NCBI GenBank assembly: GCA_030688735.1
Contig: JAUYJC010000092.1
Coordinates: 1-36,281, forward strand
DNA length: 36,281 bases
Direction of reading: 5' to 3'
Origin: Deltaproteobacteria bacterium
Lineage (GTDB): Bacteria > Desulfobacterota > Binatia > UBA9968
Of this stretch, positions 32,349 through 36,281 are shown piece after piece. Position 1 is the stretch's first letter. Each line of letters begins with the position of its first letter. The translations under genes and the position numbers were made by a program. The notes beneath the pieces are model-generated. The model saw only the letters and a program-made list of their open reading frames with translations. It searched no databases and was not told where the DNA came from.

Positions 32349-33716
32349 TTAGCTGAGATAGTCGAGCAGGCTCGGCTGGATGATCTGGGACGCCGATTGG
32401 ATGGCCGCTTGAAAGGCCTGCTGATAGCGGGCGAAATCGGAATAGGCCACCAGCACGTCGGCGTCTTCGATCTGGGAGCGTTGCGCCAGGGTGCGGTCTT
32501 TCAACATGCCCGCCGCATCCCCCGCCACCTTGGCGCTGTTTAAGCGCGCGCCCAACTCGGCGCGAAAGGTTAAGACCTGATCGATGGCGGCGTCGAGCCG
32601 GCCGAGCTGCGCGTGCAGTCCATTGGTATTGGTTTGCGCCAGCTTGAGCACGGCGGACGGCGCGGCCAACTGGGTGGAGCCGGCAAAGCTCAGATCGGCG
32701 GTCGCGATGGTGATATCGGCGGCGCCGTCGGCGAGTCCGGTCAGCGTGATATCCGTCAGCGTGCTGCCGGCGGCATTGAACGTGCCGTCGGCGTTGAATT
32801 CCAGGGTGCCTTGCGGCGCCACCTGATAGAGATTGCCGGGCGTGCCGCCGGTGATTTCATCGGAGTCGGCGACGACGCGATATTGGAACGTGGTGGCGCC
32901 GGTCTTGGCGAACAGAAAAGTCAAATTATGGGCTTGGCCGATGGCGTCGAAAACCGTCACGACGGTGGAAAAATTCGCTTCGCCGAGAAACGTCGCCGGC
33001 GGCGCTTCCGTACCGACGGCATCGGCCAGGGAGAATCCGCTTCCCGCCGCGATACCGTCATCGAGATTGACGCCGAGGGTGATTGCGTTGGCAGCGGCGC
33101 CACCGTCGAGCACCGCCTCCAAGTCCTGGAACACATCGAAGATGCCTTGGCCGCCCACTACCCCCGCGCCTTGAAAGACCGCGCTCCCTTGCAGATTGAT
33201 CGGCAGAGTGCTCGTCGGATTGGTTTGAATCGTGATCTCACCGTTGTCGCCGAGATAATCTACGCGGGCCGCCCCCTCCACAAACGGCGCCGAGCCGTTG
33301 AGAAATCCGCCGAACAGGAAGCGGTTCTCCACTTTGGTGTTGGCCTCGGCGCGGACCTGGAGAAAAATCTGATGGATCTCTCTGGCGGCCGCATGCCGTT
33401 CAGTCGCCGAATTGGTGTCGTTGACCATCGCCAGCGCGAGCTCTTTAGTGCGCGTCAACGCTTCGGTGACGTCGCCGAGCACCGAGTCCGCCTGATCGAG
33501 GAAGGGCGTGCCGTAGTCGATGTTGCGCTGATATTGAGCCAGGGACTCCTCGAAACCGCGTAGCCGCATGGCCCGGCTGGCGCCGACCGGATCGTCGGAC
33601 AGGTGGTTGATACGCCGGCCCGAAGTCACGATTTCTTGGGCGCGGGCGACGCGCTGGTAGGCGCGTTGCAACCCTTCGGCGACTTGCCGTGCGATGGTTT
33701 GTGACGTTACGCGCAC
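32349..33716 (-). CDS. flgL: Hook-filament junction protein FlgL (HAP3) with a large FlaE/hook-like insertion
   Basis: FlgL links the hook (via FlgK) to the filament. The ends are standard flagellin-like D0/D1: VTSQTIARQVAEGLQRAYQRV..GRRINHLSDDPVGASRAM at the start, and LDAAIDQVLTFRAELGARLNSA, then ..SQIEDADVLVAYSDFARYQQAFQA at the end. At 455 aa it is about 150 residues longer than typical. The extra segment, about residues 205-355, reads as a hook-protein FlaE/D2-like domain (FSTVVTVFDAIGQAHNLTFLF; TTFQYRVVADSDEI; GTLEFNADGTFNA; LADGAADITI). This is a domain usually found in FlgE, not FlgL. The gene ends 9 bp before csrA and starts 2 bp after flgK. Confidence 0.92.
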   Translation of the reverse strand: MRVTSQTIARQVAEGLQRAYQRVARAQEIVTSGRRINHLSDDPVGASRAMRLRGFEESLAQYQRNIDYGTPFLDQADSVLGDVTEALTRTKELALAMVNDTNSATERHAAAREIHQIFLQVRAEANTKVENRFLFGGFLNGSAPFVEGAARVDYLGDNGEITIQTNPTSTLPINLQGSAVFQGAGVVGGQGIFDVFQDLEAVLDGGAAANAITLGVNLDDGIAAGSGFSLADAVGTEAPPATFLGEANFSTVVTVFDAIGQAHNLTFLFAKTGATTFQYRVVADSDEITGGTPGNLYQVAPQGTLEFNADGTFNAAGSTLTDITLTGLADGAADITIATADLSFAGSTQLAAPSAVLKLAQTNTNGLHAQLGRLDAAIDQVLTFRAELGARLNSAKVAGDAAGMLKDRTLAQRSQIEDADVLVAYSDFARYQQAFQAAIQSASQIIQPSLLDYLS

Positions 33717-33718
33717 CG

Positions 33719-35116
33719 CTACCTCACCATATCCAATAAGGATTGATAGAGATCGTCGGCGGTGCGCACCAGCATGGAGGAAGCTTGGAAGGCGCGCTGG
33801 AACTGGATCAGCTTGGTCATTTCTTCATCGATATTGACGCCGGATGCCGACTCCCGCCGCGCCTGGGTCTGGGCCAGCAGCGCCTGATGAAAATCGAGCC
33901 GGGCCTGGGCCTTCTGCGCTTGCGCGCCGACGTCGCCGACCAATCCGAGCAAGCTGTCTTGCAGCGTCAGTCCGCCGAGCGCGGCGAAGTTCGTCGTTTG
34001 CAAACCGACCAACGCCTGCGCATTGCGGTTGTCTCCCGGAACGGCGCCGGCTGCGGCCGCCGCCGCAATCAGCCGCGGATCGGCGCTGATAGCGGCAGCG
34101 ACGTGGACATTGGCCGCGGCGCCGGCCGGGGTCGCCAGCGAGGTAAAAAACTCCCCCCCGGCCCCGCCGGTCAAGTCGAAGCCCAGCGCATGCTGCGCGT
34201 TGATTTCGTCGATCAGTGTTTTCGCGAATTGATCGAGCCGATCGATCAGATCCTGCGTTGTGACATCGCGCATATTTAAGATCGCGCCCATCTTGCCAGC
34301 GGTGAACTGCGCGCTGGCATCGAAGTTCAGGCCGTCGGGGGACCGATAGATGATCGTGTGCAGCCCGTTAGCGTTCAACGTGTCGCTCTGGAGCGAAGCA
34401 AAGCGGGCTCCGCCCACGAGCATCAATCCGCCCGCGATCACGTTCACCTGCCCATCGAAGTCTTCACGCACCGTTGCGCCGGTGAGACTCGTTAGCTCCT
34501 GCAATAAGGTTTGCCTCTGGTCACGAAAATCGTTGGCCGGCTCGCCGGTGGTTTCGGTGGTGGAGATTTGCGTATTCAAGGCCGCGATCTGTTCGGCCAA
34601 CAGGTTCACGCGCGTGCTTGAGCCGCGCAGTTCCTCATCAAGGTTCTGCTGGACGGAGGTCAGGCTTTGGCGGGTTTGCGCCAGACTCGCTCCCAAAGCT
34701 CCAGCCTTGCCGATGACGCTCACGCGCTCGGTCAAACCGGCCGGATTGTTGGCCAGGTCGGATAGCGCGCTGAAAAACGCGCTCAGCGCGGAGTCGATGC
34801 CGCCCGAGGTCGGGAAAATTTCCTGGATGCTCGCTAGCGCCTGGCTCTGAGCACCGCTGAAACCCAGGGTGCCGTTAAGGCTCAGCAGCTCGGCCTCGGC
34901 AAATCGGTCGACGATCCTCTGGACCGAGGTGGCTTCAACGCCCTGTCCCAATATGACGCCACCCTCGAAGGAAGGATGCGCGGATGCCAGATCGACCCGT
35001 TGCCGGGAAAATCCCGGCGTGGCAACGTTGGCCAGATTGTGTCCGGTCGTTTGAATCGCCAGCTGCTGGGCCTTCATCGCCTGCGCGGCGATGGACAGAG
35101 TCGAAGTGATCCCCAT
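33719..35116 (-). CDS. flgK: Hook-associated protein 1 FlgK
   Basis: FlgK caps the finished hook and joins it to FlgL. The 465-aa protein has the rod/hook-type N-terminus (TLSIAAQAMKAQQLAIQTTGHNLANVATPGFSRQRV), a variable middle, and the C-terminal helix common to hook-basal body proteins (VNIDEEMTKLIQFQRAFQASSMLVRTADDLYQSLLDMV). It lies 9 bp after flgN and 2 bp before flgL, in the usual order flgM-flgN-flgK-flgL. Length is normal to slightly short. No anomalies were seen. Confidence 0.96.
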   Translation of the reverse strand: MGITSTLSIAAQAMKAQQLAIQTTGHNLANVATPGFSRQRVDLASAHPSFEGGVILGQGVEATSVQRIVDRFAEAELLSLNGTLGFSGAQSQALASIQEIFPTSGGIDSALSAFFSALSDLANNPAGLTERVSVIGKAGALGASLAQTRQSLTSVQQNLDEELRGSSTRVNLLAEQIAALNTQISTTETTGEPANDFRDQRQTLLQELTSLTGATVREDFDGQVNVIAGGLMLVGGARFASLQSDTLNANGLHTIIYRSPDGLNFDASAQFTAGKMGAILNMRDVTTQDLIDRLDQFAKTLIDEINAQHALGFDLTGGAGGEFFTSLATPAGAAANVHVAAAISADPRLIAAAAAAGAVPGDNRNAQALVGLQTTNFAALGGLTLQDSLLGLVGDVGAQAQKAQARLDFHQALLAQTQARRESASGVNIDEEMTKLIQFQRAFQASSMLVRTADDLYQSLLDMVR

Positions 35117-35125
35117 AAGAAGATT

Positions 35126-35614
35126 TTACGCCTGGCGCTGGATGAGCGCCGCTGACGGCCTTTGCGCGTCCGCCGCGCCCGTCTCCCGATACAGGGGAAC
35201 AGCGGGACGGGCAAGAAAACCCAAAGCTTCGTTAATATGCGACGCGAGGTTCTCCATGAGCGCATTGAGATCGCGCTCTTCGCCATGAATCCGGCTAAAA
35301 AGCGCACGCCCCCGCTCCTGCAAATCGCGCCATCGCTCACGCTCCGCCTGGTCGGCCGGCAATTGGGCGATCATCTCACGCAGCGTCGCCGGCGCGACCG
35401 CCGGTTCGAATTGTTTAAGGACCGCGACGCGCTTTTCCTCGAGTTGGCCTAGCCTGCGGAGCCAAGGCTCGCGCGCCTCGATTTCCAACAGCAGGGTCAC
35501 GACGTCCCAGGCGACGAGGGCCCGCCTCTGGGCGTCGAGATTGCGGCTGAGTTCCTCGCCGACGGCGATCTCTTGGTTCAGCACGCCGGTCAGTTCAGTT
35601 AAATAGCTATTCAT
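35126..35614 (-). CDS. flgN: Flagellar chaperone FlgN
   Basis: FlgN is the export chaperone for FlgK and FlgL. The protein is helical and heptad-rich (YLTELTGVLNQEIAVGEELSRNLDAQRRALVAWDVVTLLLEIEAREPWLRRL), the typical look of FlgN, with a conserved 'L..E...L..A...D...L......KE/RE' pattern. The track start at 35680 overlaps flgM. The ATG at 35614 (MNSYLTELTG) is 10 bp after the flgM stop and is preferred, giving 162 aa. The C-terminal tail is Pro/Ala-rich and probably flexible. Assignment is strengthened by position between flgM and flgK. Confidence 0.85.
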   Translation of the reverse strand: MNSYLTELTGVLNQEIAVGEELSRNLDAQRRALVAWDVVTLLLEIEAREPWLRRLGQLEEKRVAVLKQFEPAVAPATLREMIAQLPADQAERERWRDLQERGRALFSRIHGEERDLNALMENLASHINEALGFLARPAVPLYRETGAADAQRPSAALIQRQA

Positions 35615-35624
35615 GGAGTTCCCC

Positions 35625-35942
35625 CTACTTCTTCTCCAGCAAATGGGCGACCTCACTGCGCAGGATGCTCTTGGCGACATCCTCGGACTTGACCTCGTAT
35701 GTCCCCTGCTCGACCTGTTCTTTGATCTTCTTGACTTTCTCCGCGCGCAGCTCGTCGCCCTGCTTGGCCAATTCGGCGACGCGCTGCATTTTGCGCGCCT
35801 CGGGGGAGATATCGACCTTGGCGGAAGCTCCGCTCTCTTTAACCTTCGAATCGGCGCCGCCGCCTGCGGATTTGACCGTCTTATCGTTGCCGATCAACTT
35901 GGAGAGGTCGGTATCCGCTGGCCCTCGATGGGTAATTTTCAT
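35625..35942 (-). CDS. flgM: Anti-sigma-28 factor FlgM
   Basis: FlgM binds and inhibits sigma-28 until it is exported through the finished hook-basal body. The 105-aa protein has the expected disordered N-terminus and a C-terminal sigma-binding region with VDISPEARKMQRVAELA and IKEQVEQGTYEVKSEDVAKSIL (the 'V..G.Y.V....VA..I' signature). AAGGAG lies 6 bases before the ATG. A sigma-28-type promoter precedes it, so FlgM would be made from a promoter it represses, a known feedback arrangement. It heads the operon down to the 145-aa gene. Confidence 0.93.
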   Translation of the reverse strand: MKITHRGPADTDLSKLIGNDKTVKSAGGGADSKVKESGASAKVDISPEARKMQRVAELAKQGDELRAEKVKKIKEQVEQGTYEVKSEDVAKSILRSEVAHLLEKK

Positions 35943-35964
35943 GGTTTTCTCCTTTACATTGAGC

Positions 35965-35991
35965 TTATCGGCAGGTCGCCGGGGTTTCTTA
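35965..35991 (-). promoter_or_regulatory. Sigma-28 (FliA)-type promoter of the flgM operon
   Basis: The minus strand reads TAAGAAAC, 11 bases, GCCGATAA. The -10 element is a perfect match to consensus, and the -35 element matches its first three bases. It lies 22 bp before the flgM ATG. Confidence 0.6.
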
Positions 35992-36085
35992 ATCGACCCA
36001 AGACCGATTTGCTCTCCATCTCATTATGCCCTGTTTTCAATACGTTCCATACTACTAGTAGATCGTTTCATTGAAATATAACTAA

Positions 36086-36281
36086 TCACGCGGACAGAGC
36101 TTCAAACTTTTTCCAGCGATGCACTACTGACGCCTCGTTGATTTCAGCAATGCCTTTTAGGATGCGATCGCGCAGTTCCTCCCAGGAACCCACACGGATA
36201 TGGCGAAGGAAACTGCGCGCCATCTTGCCAAATAGCGTTTCGACAATGTTGAGCCAGGAACCATGGGTTGGAGTGTGCACA
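36086..36281 (-). mobile_element. IS630-family transposase, C-terminal part, cut by the window edge
   Basis: The frame is open to the edge; the GTG start given in the track is an artefact. HTPTHGSWLNIVE is the signature around the last acidic residue of the DDE catalytic triad in IS630-type transposases, followed by the usual C-terminal helices (WEELRDRILKGIAEIN). The element lies upstream of flgM. Its right end should fall within about 36000-36085, but terminal repeats cannot be defined from one end. Whether the full copy is intact cannot be seen. Confidence 0.85.

Overview
The window looks like a chromosomal segment of a flagellated, uncultured-type Gram-negative bacterium with moderately high GC. 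The flagellar genes resemble those of deltaproteobacterial or related soil and sediment lineages. Short dispersed repeats of the 'cctgagcttgtcgaag' and 'tgtcatttcgac..gaaatcttt' kind are scattered between genes, as is common in metagenome-derived genomes of that sort. The lineage is an inference; nothing in the window fixes it. No rRNA, tRNA or CRISPR array was seen.

Layout. (1) 195-3642, plus strand: an overlapping gene pair, a P-loop ATPase and a protein with a degenerate NTPase-like domain followed by nine in-register 120-bp TPR units. I do not recognise this pair as a named system. (2) 3744-8698: two secreted solute-binding proteins (plus strand), then a double-cupin protein and an acetamidase/formamidase-family protein (minus strand), separated by repeat-rich spacers. 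(3) 8901-11257, minus strand: motA (apparently frameshifted at an A6/T6 run), motB and a coupled protein of unknown function. (4) 11616-15895, minus strand: fliD-fliS-fliT-like genes, then fliC-flaG, with sigma-28-type promoters in front of fliD and fliC. (5) 16130-28291, minus strand: a tightly packed flagellar glycosylation operon. It holds pseB, pseC, pseG, pseH, pseI, a methyltransferase, a Gfo/Idh/MocA oxidoreductase, a fused SpsF-type nucleotidyltransferase/class III aminotransferase and two large glycosyltransferase-like proteins, behind a good sigma-54-type promoter. (6) 28494-30734: an HDOD-GAF-histidine kinase. (7) 31155-35942, minus strand: a late flagellar operon flgM-flgN-flgK-flgL-csrA-fliW plus a 145-aa conserved-looking gene, behind a sigma-28-type promoter. 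(8) 36086 to the window edge: the end of an IS630-type transposase.

How it fits together. PseB/C/H/G/I make pseudaminic acid from UDP-GlcNAc; the later genes could activate, modify and attach that sugar or a second one to flagellin. No PseF is present, and the fused SpsF-type domain is the only cytidylyltransferase-like candidate. FlgM would hold sigma-28 until the hook is complete; FlgK, FlgL and FliD form the junction and cap, with FlgN, FliS and the FliT-like protein as chaperones. CsrA and FliW are encoded next to flgL. The fliC leader has a GGA-loop hairpin and a GGA-containing Shine-Dalgarno, which suggests a CsrA-FliW-flagellin translational control loop.

Most notable: the ATPase/TPR pair, the nucleotidyltransferase-aminotransferase fusion, a FlgL carrying what looks like a hook-protein (FlaE-type) domain, the fliC leader, the motA frameshift, and an inverted repeat pair that brackets the flagellin-glycosylation block.
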